Positions 9,310 through 18,472 of a DNA stretch of 64,000 nucleotides are shown one piece after another. A program made the translations under genes and the position numbers. The notes below the pieces were generated by a model. The model saw only the letters and a program-made list of their open reading frames with translations. It searched no databases and was not told the origin of the DNA. The number at the start of each line of letters is the position of its first letter. The stretch's first letter is position 1. The DNA lies in the NCBI GenBank assembly GCA_977006965.1, contig OZ345385.1, positions 124,001 to 188,000 of the forward strand, written 5' to 3'. Source of the stretch: Phymatolithon calcareum (Eukaryota > Rhodophyta > Florideophyceae > Hapalidiales).

Positions 9310-10162
9310 GCGTGCCTAATGGCTCCAGTCGCCGCCGTCACTTTGGAAGCAGACACGGGGATAGAATCGCTTGATTTAAAATTTCTTCCGGTGTACTGTG
9401 TTTTCCGTCAACACCTCTTGCAGTAAAGTTGAGCTATGTGCCATGAGGTAGTTTCGGTATGCTTGGTCCCAAGCGATACACTTCGACCGCGCTGCCGACG
9501 ACTTTCATACTATCAAACTTGGGCACAAGAGCTTGAATGTTGACTCCGGTGACGAGCGTCGAAATCAGCGTGAGTAGCTGGGTGGATGCTCCTCGAAACT
9601 GCGGTTGGAGAGCATTCAGAGTGTCGCTAATGTCTGAGGAACGGACAATGCGACGGAATTTTGACCGTAACTTAGCCCTTATACCACTCGCATTCCCTAT
9701 CATCAGCAATCCTGTAGAGGACTGAGAAAGGATTACTTTGAATCCTGAGTTTTCCCGTTCGCGATTCTAGTGGGCGTTTCGTGAGCTGCACAAACGTAGG
9801 TAGCATCAGAGGAAGCCTCGCCCATATCTTCGGAAGTCTGTGGGGCTTTAAAAAAAACTCGCATTCCCTGGGTACGTCTTCGATCGAATTGTTTCCCAGG
9901 TGGACTGGCAATGGTTGAGGATGTTGCGCACGGACGATAGTGTTTCTTTGAAAAGATCACGGATGCTAGCCTGGATAGCTGCTGGTGATGATTGAAGACG
10001 AGTCTCCACCTCGTCGATATGTCGCATCAAACGATTCAACTCATCTGTCAAGCTGCGGAAGGTATCAGGTCCTTTCCGGATGTAGGAGATAATCATCGTG
10101 ATGCTGGTGAAGAGGGAACGGGCCTCTGCAATAATGGCGAGACCGAATCAGGCGGCCTCCAT
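9310..10162 (-). pseudogene. N-terminal region of the STAND gene, split by a LINE tail
   Basis: The likely original start is the ATG at 10160-10162 (Met-Glu-Ala-Ala), with a TGA in the fifth codon. After it the frame reads FGLAIIAEARSLFTSI, then a helical, heptad-like region (LTDELNRLMRHIDEVETRLQ, IQASIRDLFKETLSSV). At 9857 the frame is cut by the insertion at 9699-9856. Removing the insert rejoins TYPGNA to SGIRAKLRSKF, and the frame runs on to a TAG near 9434. Beyond it a shifted frame (SKVTAATGAIRHAHGVV) leads to the P-loop. The helical N-terminus may be an oligomerisation or effector module; I do not recognise the family. Confidence 0.6.
9699..9856 (+). mobile_element. 158-bp LINE 3' fragment with 13-bp target duplication
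   Basis: The 13-mer actcgcattccct flanks it at 9686-9698 and 9857-9869. The insert carries the same 3' UTR as 34850-35013 (gtagaggactgaga...gtttcgtgagctgcacaaa.gtaggtagcatcagagg...ggggcttt + poly-A). Unlike 7704-7789 it brings stops into the host gene on the minus strand. Confidence 0.93.
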
Positions 10163-11057
10163 GTCGTGATAATTATGACGGTTGCTTGGAGTTGATGGGG
10201 AGGAGATGGAGCAAGGAGAAGTCGGTGGGCTGGTTGTTGAAGAGAGCGTGTTGTAGCAGGGGATGTGCTCTTATGTAGGAGTTTGTCGTTAGTACAGTAG
10301 TGAGGCATTAGGATTGATTGAAAATGTGCACGTTTACTGAATAAATAAAAAGGTTAGCCCAAGGGCTAAATATATTCCCGGCCACTAATTTGAAAAACAG
10401 CACGTCAGTGTCACTAATATGAAAAACAGCACTTCAGTGTCAATATTCACAGAAACGATGGCTCAGTGTCACTAATCCTAAAAATGGCTCTTCTATGTCA
10501 CTAAAGGCAACTCAATAAGACACACTTATGGTCTTCGGCAAGAGTTTTGGAAAACGTTTCGAAATATCAATGCCGATCACGTTTGCTTCCGCTAGAAGGT
10601 ATGACACTTGAATTGTCCTAAGTATCAGTCACCGGGGTCCGGAGGCCAGGCCTCTGGACGTTCGGTCCTAGCGTCTAGTTCACTGAAATTTGCCCTCAAT
10701 TGAGGGGCACTTTTCCCTCAATTGAGGGTATGAGATTCATATAATTTTTTGCAAACGAAAGCTGTCCAATATCAGGCTCTTCGACAGCGCTATGCTTATG
10801 GATAGCAACAACGAGCTTCGTGAAACAGTCTCAATCAAATGAAAGCGACAGATGCATGTTTCGCCACTATAAAGCTTTCTACATGATGAACATATGGCAG
10901 TTGTTTTCCTCACTTTGCAAACTTTGCGGTTGATTTGCGCCGCAAAAGTAGTCGCCATGTCGTTCGAATTCTTCCTTTTCTTCTCTCTGGGAATGAAGTG
11001 AGTTCGAACACCGCTTTCTAACGTAAATATACGATATGAATTGACTGAATGTTGGCG

Positions 11058-11091
11058 AGAAGTACTGATGAAGTGCTGGATCAGTACTTCA
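11058..11091. repeat. Hairpin, 11-bp arms
   Basis: gaagtactgat (11059-11069) pairs with atcagtacttc (11080-11090) across a 10-base loop. Confidence 0.6.
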
Positions 11092-11282
11092 TGTTATCTT
11101 TAATCACGCGCTGCTGACACTCTGGATGATCTTCAGAGATTAGAATCGAGTTTTAAACCAGGAAAGGTGCCGGAGCGAATATGTTCACAGGAAATGACCA
11201 TTGAAGCAGTGGGTTCGTCGTTCAACGCCGTAATATTCTCGACAGTCTGAGCTTTTGAGGAGATAAAACGCTTTCGAATCCC

Positions 11283-11915
11283 ATGTGTACACCACATTCG
11301 ATGGTTCGCAGACAGAAGGAGCCTCCTCGATGCGCTGACCGGGCAACGATGGATGTATGGGGAGATGACATGCTGCCGGATAATATGGAAAGGCTGATTG
11401 ATGACATCATCGCTTGCGAAGCAATTTGGATACCAAGCTACTGCGGGCTCCCTGGGAATGAAAAAACGGACAACCTTGCTCGAAAATGCATTACGGAGTC
11501 AAGTCTGGTGACGCATCAAAATATATCCTTAACCATAGAATCTGCGCGGTCGATTGTCAATCAGCACCAGGCGACAAAGCCTCGGAGTATGCAATTGTTA
11601 CCTCCAGAGCGCAATATAAGCCACAGGCGCGCTGAAACTAATCTCAATCAACTTGCCGCACTATGTTGCTCGCTAGTAACAGTTTTTCAAGATGTTCCCG
11701 TTGAATACGACCCTATATGCAAGACCTGTTCTGCGGGAAACAATGAAACCGTGGAGCATCTACTCCTACGCTGTAGTGGACGGAATGTATCAAGGCGCCA
11801 GACTATTGGTAGAGTTGTCACCAAAACGGTGGAGGAAATATGCAATGAGAGACCGGTCGAAGTACTCAAGTTCGTGAACAATGAGAGGCTGTTTGAAAAC
11901 ATCCCAAAATCTTAG
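11283..11915 (+). pseudogene. LINE RNase H domain and C-terminal Cys motif, remnant
   Basis: The frame contains WIPSYCGLPGNEKTDNLARK, which matches the RNase HI C-terminal motif of LINE polyproteins (W-[IV]-P-x-H-x-G-x-x-GNE-x-AD-x-LA). It continues with a LT-x-E-x-ARSI segment and CKTC-x8-EHLLLRC, a Cys/His motif near the LINE C-terminus. Catalytic His is replaced by Tyr (SYCG), and the reverse transcriptase is absent. Paralogous pieces are at 27727-28350 (plus) and 50121-50640 (minus). Confidence 0.65.
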
Positions 11916-12588
11916 AGGGCGTAGCCAAGAGAGCCCCCAAAAGGGCGCTCAGTGCTTCTGAGGATTCGTTCCAGCTTGGTTGGTCTACTGGTTAGCGTTT
12001 CGTTGTGAATAGAGCTGGAATATTGACGTTTTCTGATGAAGGTTGGCGAAGACGAGTACTGTAAGCAGGACTTGGCAATGCTACGCTTTTCCAGTGTGAG
12101 CTCGGCGCAAGGTGCCTAGCAGGCTGAAGCAGCATCAACAGGATTTTATGAATTAAGGCTAACAATCTTGTTGGTCGCAATCTTAATCTTCTTCACTCGG
12201 TGCTGAATTAGGACCCATTTTACGCGCACTGACGTGCTGGCGAGACCACCGATTTTCTCTTCAACTACATCCTGAGCCGTACCAATCACATATATTGACT
12301 TGGGCATGGCAGCCTATAGTCTACAACATTTTTCTCGACTAAGCGCCTTCGTTTCCTTGGCATGTTTGGCTGCACCGACCCGTAGACGGGAGTCTTTTTC
12401 TTGCGGCACAGCAGGTCTGATTATTAAGATTAGACAGCACAGTTTCGTTCCTAGCTCAGCACGATGTGATTTTCAGGTAGTAGCTGCGCAACTCCTCGCA
12501 CAGAAGACAGGCCCGGACTTACGACTCTGGCATGAGCGAGCTGTTCGGCCTTCGTTTTTTTGATTTTATCCAGCTTTTAAATCGCCCC

Positions 12589-12954
12589 TCAATTGAGGTG
12601 GGTAGTAAACTGGACTCTAGGTCTCCGTGCATTGATTGCCAGGCTCACGTATTCGTGTATGGCGCACGTAATTTGAGTAACAAATATTAATCTAAGCACA
12701 CCTTCGGGGAGCGCGCTAATGGATGCTCTCTGTCTTGCACGTTTCTCAACCAGATCGTGAGCGTTAGGGCTGAGAACGGCGTTGGTAATCGCGGCGAACG
12801 GAAAGAACTGCACGGGTGGAATCCGATTCTTGAGGACAGGTGCGTACTTGGCGGTTTTTGCGTCATCTAATCCGACTAGTATAGATGTTGTGTCCTTCGT
12901 AGTCTGCGGAAGGGAATAGGGAATACAAATATCGAATGCTGAAAGTGAATACAT
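12589..12954 (-). CDS. Open frame of 121 codons inside the candidate DNA element
   Basis: The frame reads ILVGLDDAKTAKYAPVLKN...ALPEGVLRLIFVTQITCAIHEYVSLAINA and has protein-like composition with amphipathic and hydrophobic stretches. I do not recognise it. It lies just inside the right array of the element and could be a transposase relic or unrelated. Confidence 0.2.
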   Translation of the reverse strand: MYSLSAFDICIPYSLPQTTKDTTSILVGLDDAKTAKYAPVLKNRIPPVQFFPFAAITNAVLSPNAHDLVEKRARQRASISALPEGVLRLIFVTQITCAIHEYVSLAINARRPRVQFTTHLN

Positions 12955-13147
12955 CTCTGAATGTAGAAGTGATTACGACCGTATAGAGGACCTGCTGTTG
13001 GTGCAACTATAGTTCATGCCACTTGCAGAAAGCACTCCTCGCTCCAATACACAAGAATGGGACACCAGAGAAACTATTGCCAAGCGAAGAAATTATCGGG
13101 ACTGCTGTCGACGTGAAGCTGGTCGAGGTGTACGTTAACCACTGCAG

Positions 13148-13273
13148 TGGTGAACAGTAACATGGTACTGTTCACCATCTTATAACAATTTAATTTAGCT
13201 GGAGCTTAAGTTTTCCTCGTGAATGTTCTGCTCCATATTACATTTAATTGACCGTTCAGCTGAACGGTCAATT
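13148..13273. repeat. Two palindromes
   Basis: First, tggtgaacagta (13148-13159) and tactgttcacca (13166-13177) are perfect 12-bp arms with a 6-base loop. Second, 13246-13273 is a perfect 28-bp palindrome (AATTGACCGTTCAG and its complement) with no loop. Confidence 0.85.
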
Positions 13274-13779
13274 CTGCAGGCATGATAATAGCTCTAGAGC
13301 CATTGACCATAGAACTCTATTGCAAAAGATTGAAACCTTCCTTTTGGCCCGGTTTATCCACGTTGTGGGCCAGTTCGACCTTGTCGTAATTAGATCGTTA
13401 CAAATCTAAAATTTTACCACCCGATGAGCATCATATATAGTAGATTCTGAGAACATTTTTGCACAACACTTGGAGCTCGCGAAACGTGAACTCGGCAAGG
13501 AGTACTACTCGACAAATTTTGACCAGATGAATGGACTTTTCAAATACTATTTTCCGAAAATTGTACATTTCTAGCTTTCTCTGTAGTTTTTAGTGACGCA
13601 GTTGAACCGTTTGGAAGATAAGTGACACTGAGATGCCATTTTTGGAAAATAGTGACACCAGCGCTCTGTTTTTGAGATTAGTGACACTGACGTGTCATTT
13701 TTCAAAATAGTGACACTGAAATGCCTTTTTCGGGATTAGTGACACAGACGTGAAAATTAGTGACACTGAAAATATGCGT

Positions 13780-15215
13780 CCAATAAAAAGACCATATGTT
13801 CGAGGATCGCGGAACAGGACGATCACCTCTGACTACGGTATCAGAATTGAGCAATCAATGAGTCGTATCTACGAGACGTGGCCAGCCCTGGGAGGTGCGA
13901 GAAATGGCGTTTTCAATGACCGGAGTACAGTATCATAGATTGATCCCTTTTCGTAAAATTAACATATGCACTGGTGCCAATGTAGGTCTTCCGGTCCATT
14001 TACGTAACAGTTACGTCCTTAAAAAACTCGTTGACAGCAATGCGAAACGAGTCCACCGAATCAAGTACAGTAACATATCATATCATATGGTTTACACGAC
14101 TTTGTCGGACGACAACATGACGACGGTGTAATTTGCGCGTGTCATACACAGCATTCTTGTTTTCTATTTATTGGTTCAATTCCTTTGCATTTGATCGTAT
14201 GAGAAAGTCTTAGAAACTCCGTGCATCCCATTCACCGCGCTTTCGACATAACGTTTATCGCCGTCTACAATTATATCGACATTTTTTATATCGATGAATA
14301 TAAACTTTGAGGGGCGGTATAAGGGTGAAATTTTTTAAGAAATTGCTTGGCCGGGCAGTTCGAACAGCCACCGCACTTTATACTGCCGAATCTCGAATAA
14401 TATTGCCAATTGAAAAATATGCTGACCCTTATCCCGCCACTTGAACATCAGCAAGAGTGCATGTTTTGGTGATATACTGCAGACTTTGCCGCGTGGTATA
14501 AGTATTGTAGCATTTTTGTTTTCTTCAGATAAAGAAACAGTTTAAACGTTTTCCGTTAGGTTATTGCAACCTTGTTAATGAAATCTGGATTAAAATTTTT
14601 TATGAGGGGTGTACCACGCTCTAGATTTCTATTGTCGACGCATGTTCTACTGTTTTGGGCATTCGCTCTCTCAAGCCACCTTCATGAATCGCCATGCGTG
14701 TTTGCAACAATTCGTAATCTTCATATTGGGGGTGCATATGATTGCAATACGAATGTTTCAGAACAAAGCCGGAAAGCACGACAGCAGATGCTTGGCTCTT
14801 GCGCAAGTTCTGCGAAACAGCAAGTGCCGAAGCTCCTTGCGGTGCCACAGTGTGGAGCTCCTGACAACGCAGTGTACCACAGATTAAAATTCCCCTGGAA
14901 GTGTGCTTCTCCCGATGAGCTCGATTTGTTCTATTTTACATATACGACCCAAAAACGAGATTTGCCGCAACTCCCAGGCACAACTTAACACTACGGTGTG
15001 CATCAGACAACGTCTAGCTTTTTTGGTAATTTTTTAAACGGCCACGTCTGCAAGATGAATACTGTTATTACATCCAATCAGCGACATGGAAACAGTCAAC
15101 CAAACTTGTTGACGCGGAAATATGCTGGAGTTTACGAATCCTTTGTTGCTGTCGTCGATCATGAATCATTTGAGCTTCTGTGTGTAACGACTTTGTGTGC
15201 CTGGAACACATGCTG
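13780..15215. other. No recognisable gene
   Basis: Plus-strand frames of up to 138 codons (14572-14988) overlap others in different frames and show no known motif. The segment 14250-14560 is AT-rich. Confidence 0.3.
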
Positions 15216-15338
15216 AACGGGGATATTTGATGATTTTCTTCTTCTTCTTTAATGCAGGTTTCGGAGTTGTCGAATAACTCCCCATCCTTACGGCTACAAT
15301 AGACTTTAACAGATACGAGTGGTATTTGACGTCACAAC

Positions 15339-16076
15339 CAGAGCATTGGAATTATTTATTTATTTTTATTCTTTTCTCGCGCAGTGTCGAGAATAAATAT
15401 CAAGACTGTTGAGCGCAGAAGGAATAAATTATTGTATTTAAGTTCAGTGAGGAATAAATAACTGGTTATTCCCAATTATTGGATCCATCTAGCTGCTTTC
15501 TGTCACGATAGCATTGACGTCTTCGATTCCCCACACATCCGAGTTAGCATGAAGGAACATCTGCTTCTCGAAATTTGCAGGAATAACGCTTCTTCTTCTG
15601 TCATCCAACGCGTAACCAGCGATAGAGAAAAACCTCTCGCACATATTCGACGTGAAAAACTCATCGCGAACATGCTTACCGAAAACTCGCGGCATCTTGG
15701 GTGCTACCAAACGGTGCTCGCCTGGTACGCAGTTCCCGTTGTACTGTGTTGATTGCCATGGTTTTCATAATCCTAAATGAGGAGTCCACAGCCGACACGT
15801 CATGTGCTATCGATGACAAACATGTCACTTTACTGTTCAAGAATACCATCGGGCCCAAATAAACAATATAATCGTCGGGCCAAAATGCTGTCATTCTCCC
15901 CCAGAAACGTAGACTTAGTCGAGCGTTCTCGAGTAAATAATGCTTTCAAATAAATAAAATAATTGTCGTAACCACGAAGATCTCAATAAATACAATAAAT
16001 ATGCGCGACTCAGGAATAAATTATTGGAACAATAATTTAAATAATTACAATAGCAATTATTTTTTCCAATGCTTTG
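15339..16076. mobile_element. 738-bp hAT transposon deletion derivative
   Basis: Terminal inverted repeats are CAGAGCATTGGAA (15339-15351) and TTCCAATGCTTTG (16064-16076), with one mismatch. The 8-bp target duplication gtcacaac is at 15331-15338 and 16077-16084. An 8-bp duplication and CA(G)-initial TIRs are hAT hallmarks. Removal of the element and one duplication copy restores the host LINE sequence. Only the transposase C-terminus remains, so it cannot move itself. Confidence 0.95.
15489..15710 (-). pseudogene. hAT transposase C-terminal dimerisation (hATC) domain remnant
   Basis: The frame contains TSNMCERFFSIAGYALDDRR followed by RSVIPANFEKQMFLHANSDVW. This matches the hATC signature (S-x-x-ERxFS-x-AG-x-x-x-x-x-RR-x-x-x-x-P-x-x-x-E-x-x-xFL-x-x-N). 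The domain dimerises hAT transposases. The catalytic DDE/RNase H-like part and BED zinc finger have been lost in the internal deletion. A further 60 codons of frame upstream (15676-15894, shifted) may belong to it. Confidence 0.9.
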
Positions 16077-16354
16077 GTCACAACAGCTCTAAGCCGCACA
16101 AAGTGCAGAGCTTCGGGGAGCTTAACATCTAAATCTCTAAGCAGCCAATCTTCAGCCGTTGTCCTTCAAAGGGATGACACGGGTTGGAAACCACTTAGGA
16201 TGCTCACGGTAGCTGGTCATCTCGTTACCTTCTTTCAACTCCTTCTGTCCTCTCTCCCAGCTTCCTTGAGCATTGCGACGCACCACTCAGGGCGGAATCC
16301 GTGTACTACCAAACTACCAGAAGGTGATAGTCTTCTCCCATGGGATTTAATTTT

Positions 16355-16393
16355 GAGACCCAAGCATCCATCAGTGATGGATGCTTGGGTCTC
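16355..16393. repeat. Perfect 39-bp palindrome
   Basis: 19-bp arms (GAGACCCAAGCATCCATCA and its exact complement) surround a single G. Perfect pairing with a one-base centre indicates a recent origin or active maintenance. Confidence 0.95.
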
Positions 16394-16740
16394 GTGCAAG
16401 TTCTGTAAGACACTTACTACTCTGGGTTTTGTTATTCTTCTTAGGGTTGAGCTATCTATTCTACATCACGATGGTGAAGGCCCAGCTGTTTCCAGACGTG
16501 AATTTTCTGTACCGTCGCGCGGTAATGCAGCGGCGCACTAGGTTCAACTCTGTCAAATCGATTCGCAATCCATCGACCGTAAGCATAACTAAGACAGGAG
16601 ACCTGGTTGAACTTATTATATCTTATGATGACGTTGCGTCTGGCAATACAACACCCGGGGATTTGGTGATATAACGATGACAGAGTTGCTGCTTATCGCA
16701 TTTCAGTAAGATCGATCTACATTAGGAATGAGTATCAACA
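16381..16740. other. No recognisable gene
   Basis: Overlapping plus frames (16074-16541, 16381-16674) have no motif I know. Confidence 0.3.
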
Positions 16741-16747
16741 AAATTCT

Positions 16748-16855
16748 GAACGATTGGATTGGATTTCTGTTCAATTGAAGCTCACTTTATCAATTATCAT
16801 TGCACTTGAGAGACTTTTCGTTGCGCTGCAATCCTTCGCTTACGTTCTCATTTAA
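16748..16855 (-). mobile_element. 3' end of a CCAT-tailed LINE
   Basis: ggatttctgtt..attgaagctca...caattatcattgcac.tgagag.cttttcgttgcgct is shared with 18481-18560, 21990-22100 and, inverted, 23420-23525. Only the last ~100 bases are present. Confidence 0.75.
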
Positions 16856-17160
16856 GATGAAAAATACAAGGATTGTAAAACATGGCATTTCACTGCGGAG
16901 GAATGCTTCCCCACTTCCAGATCTCTGATTAGATCAGGAGTTGGTTTGGAACGATTGCAAGCGCGACGTACACAAGCACTGCGATATTCAAGTCAGTATT
17001 CTCAACGAATGCGACAGCTACTGTACAGCTGATAACTTCAAGATCTTCAGGATGAGAGAGAGTACCACTTGGAAAGGCTGGCGAGACGCGCAACTATGCA
17101 CCCAGAAAATATTACACGAAAAATGCCCAGCCTCACGCAGAATGTTTTCGAAATAATCTG

Positions 17161-18200
17161 CTATCCCTCGCTGCTATTCTTGAAGCGAAAGCAGAGTACG
17201 TCCTCATGCAAAGGAAACATTTCCTCAAGGTTTAGAGCTTCTTGAGAGCCACTGCAGACATTGTTCTGTCTTCCATAAACCGTTTGAACAGCAAGCGACG
17301 TCAGAACGTTTGACAGTACCCTTAGATCTGCCTGCCTCAAACTTGCCACAGCCTGTACATCACACACCGCGCGCATAGCGCCGATAACTGCAGACGGGCC
17401 CACAAGACAACTACCGCTGATTATGCGCGCATCGACTGTGCACGCCGGCCGCCGCAACTGTTGGAAACCGAGAAGCGAGCACGTGCGACGTCATCCGGCG
17501 AGACCAAAGCCGCTTGAAACAGCCCTGGGCCACAACCGGCGGCACCGAGAGGCAGCCTGAGATGGTCACGGCGTGCCGTGCGTCATATGGATGTGCTCGA
17601 AGCTTCCTGCCGGCGGGTGACGCCGCGCGGCGAACGGCCGAACGTCAAGGCACTGTGTGACGGCGCGCGCGAGCTGCAGCGGGTACAGTCCCGAGTTGAC
17701 GCACCGAAGGGGAGAAACCGTGCGCGACGGTGCAGGGCTTGCGCACGGCGAGCGGCAGGGCGCAGCATTCGAACCGCGGCTGCTGAAACAAAGCCCGGCG
17801 CAGGAAACCTTGATCTCTGCATGCGTCTCAAATGCGTACAGACGCGTTCTCATGGATGCGTGTATAGGACGCCCTTCATCGGACGCAGTGGTGCGTACGG
17901 CGGCGATCTGCGCAGGCAGCTGCTTCGTGTCTACAGGTTTGCGGGTCAATGCCCAACGCGCAGAACGGCAAGGTAATGAATGGTGAGGCAATCGAAAAGA
18001 AGAAAGGGATGAGTGTGACGCTAGATTCCCGTCGTACCGGCTTGTAGAGCGACAAAGCAGCGGCCAGGAAGAGGTGAAAAGTCTTCGACTCCACGTGGTC
18101 GAAGGAATGTGCCGCCAGAGATGAGCGTGCGCAATCCAAGCAATCGAGCCGGAATCAGAAAACCTCCACCTTCCTTTACTAAGCGGAAGGTGCAAACTAC
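17161..18200 (-). pseudogene. GC-rich coding remnant, unrecognised family, related to 43800-44450
   Basis: The block is markedly GC-rich against AT-rich flanks. On the minus strand it contains IGAMRAVCDVQAVASLRQAD followed by LRVLSNVLTSLAVQTVYG at its end (17161-17457), and upstream shifted frames with THAEIKVSCAGLC. The minus strand of 43800-44450 gives AIIGCLHAVYDLKE and MRVLEIKVSSASC in the same order, and the DNA shares blocks such as aaccttgatctc and acagacgcgttc. I infer two decayed copies of one gene. Long frames on the plus strand here are probably GC-driven shadows. Confidence 0.4.
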
Positions 18201-18472
18201 CTTATGTACAACTAGCAAAGCGAAAAATACAGTTCTACATGCGCACGGGACACGTTGCCCGTGTAGCTAAACGGATCACCTAGAGAAGGCACGTAGAGTC
18301 GCTTGTTCTTATTCGGTGTTCCATGTAGATCGCAATTACCGTTCGTGGCGTACAGTCACGAAATAAAAAGCGCACACGCATATGCTTGCTGTGACTGCCA
18401 TGTTGTCAGGATGTGGTCACTAGGCAAGTGAGCGCGACACCCATCCCTAGCACATATATATGATAGGGATGG

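Larger units (their letters stand above)
5839..10162 (-). pseudogene. Apaf-1-like STAND gene: N-terminal helical region, NB-ARC, winged helix, WD40 (broken)
   Basis: Read from 10162 down, the pieces form one gene. An N-terminal helical region (10162-9434) is followed by an NB-ARC domain with Walker A GVAGVGKT (9202-9225), Walker B-like VCLFLDDDLW, the ITTRS sensor motif and GGLPLAL (8528-9079). Then come a winged-helix segment ending LKFQDLHLDYC (7927-8244) and 11 WD40 repeats (5839-7917). In known families this order is that of Apaf-1-type signal-transduction ATPases, which oligomerise after a ligand is sensed by the repeats. The copy is dead in its N-terminal half: TGA at codon 5 (10148-10150), LINE insertions at 9699 and 9239, frame breaks near 9430 and 9080, and a TAA just upstream of the winged-helix frame. 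The WD40 half is still open. I infer descent from a functional NLR-like gene; what it sensed is unknown. Confidence 0.8.
10691..12604. mobile_element. Nested segment with palindromic 15-bp terminal repeats
   Basis: CCTCAATTGAGGGGC occurs near 10693 and, inverted (GCCCCTCAATTGAGG), at 12587-12601. A second CCTCAATTGAGGG follows 20 bases inside the left end. The core CCTCAATTGAGG is itself a palindrome. The right end is present at 28938-28952 in the duplicate segment. No transposase is visible. Confidence 0.4.
10985..12640. repeat. 1.65-kb segment duplicated at 27322-28985
   Basis: Collinear similarity begins around 'gttcgaacaccg...' and ends around 'gtgcat', with frequent substitutions and small indels. 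Both copies contain the same RNase H remnant and the same downstream stretch (ATGGCAGCCTATAG.../ATGGCTGCCTGTAG...). The two copies have the same orientation. Confidence 0.75.
10381..13778. mobile_element. Candidate 3.4-kb DNA element bounded by inverted arrays of 33-bp repeats
   Basis: At the left end (10381-10508) a unit of the form CAGTGTCACTAAT..(g)AAAAACAGC recurs every ~33 bases. At the right end (13617-13778) the reverse complement of the same unit (AGTGACACTGA..) recurs five to six times. Inverted subterminal repeat arrays of this sort are typical of cut-and-paste DNA transposons such as CACTA/En-Spm, and the shared core CACTA is suggestive. I found no transposase and no clean target duplication, so it would be non-autonomous. 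The interior contains a nested TIR element and a LINE RNase H remnant. Confidence 0.5.
15238..16250 (-). mobile_element. LINE 3' fragment interrupted by a hAT element
   Basis: The left part (15238-15338) and right part (16077-16250) are together collinear with 4914-5065 and, inverted, with 3570-3775. The minus-strand tail is CATTAAAGAAGAAG. The interruption is exactly the hAT element at 15339-16076. Confidence 0.75.

Noticed and set aside
10381-10508. The 33-bp repeats as a CRISPR array
   Set aside because: There are no unique spacers of constant length, the units are diverged, the genome is eukaryotic, and an inverted array lies 3.2 kb away.
14572-14988. 138-codon plus-strand frame as a gene
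   Set aside because: Equally long frames overlap it in another phase and on the other strand, and no motif or neighbour supports it.
17566-18195. Long GC-rich frames on both strands at 17.6-18.2 kb as several overlapping genes
   Set aside because: High GC lowers stop frequency in all frames. Only the minus-strand order matching 43.8-44.5 kb was kept, at low confidence.
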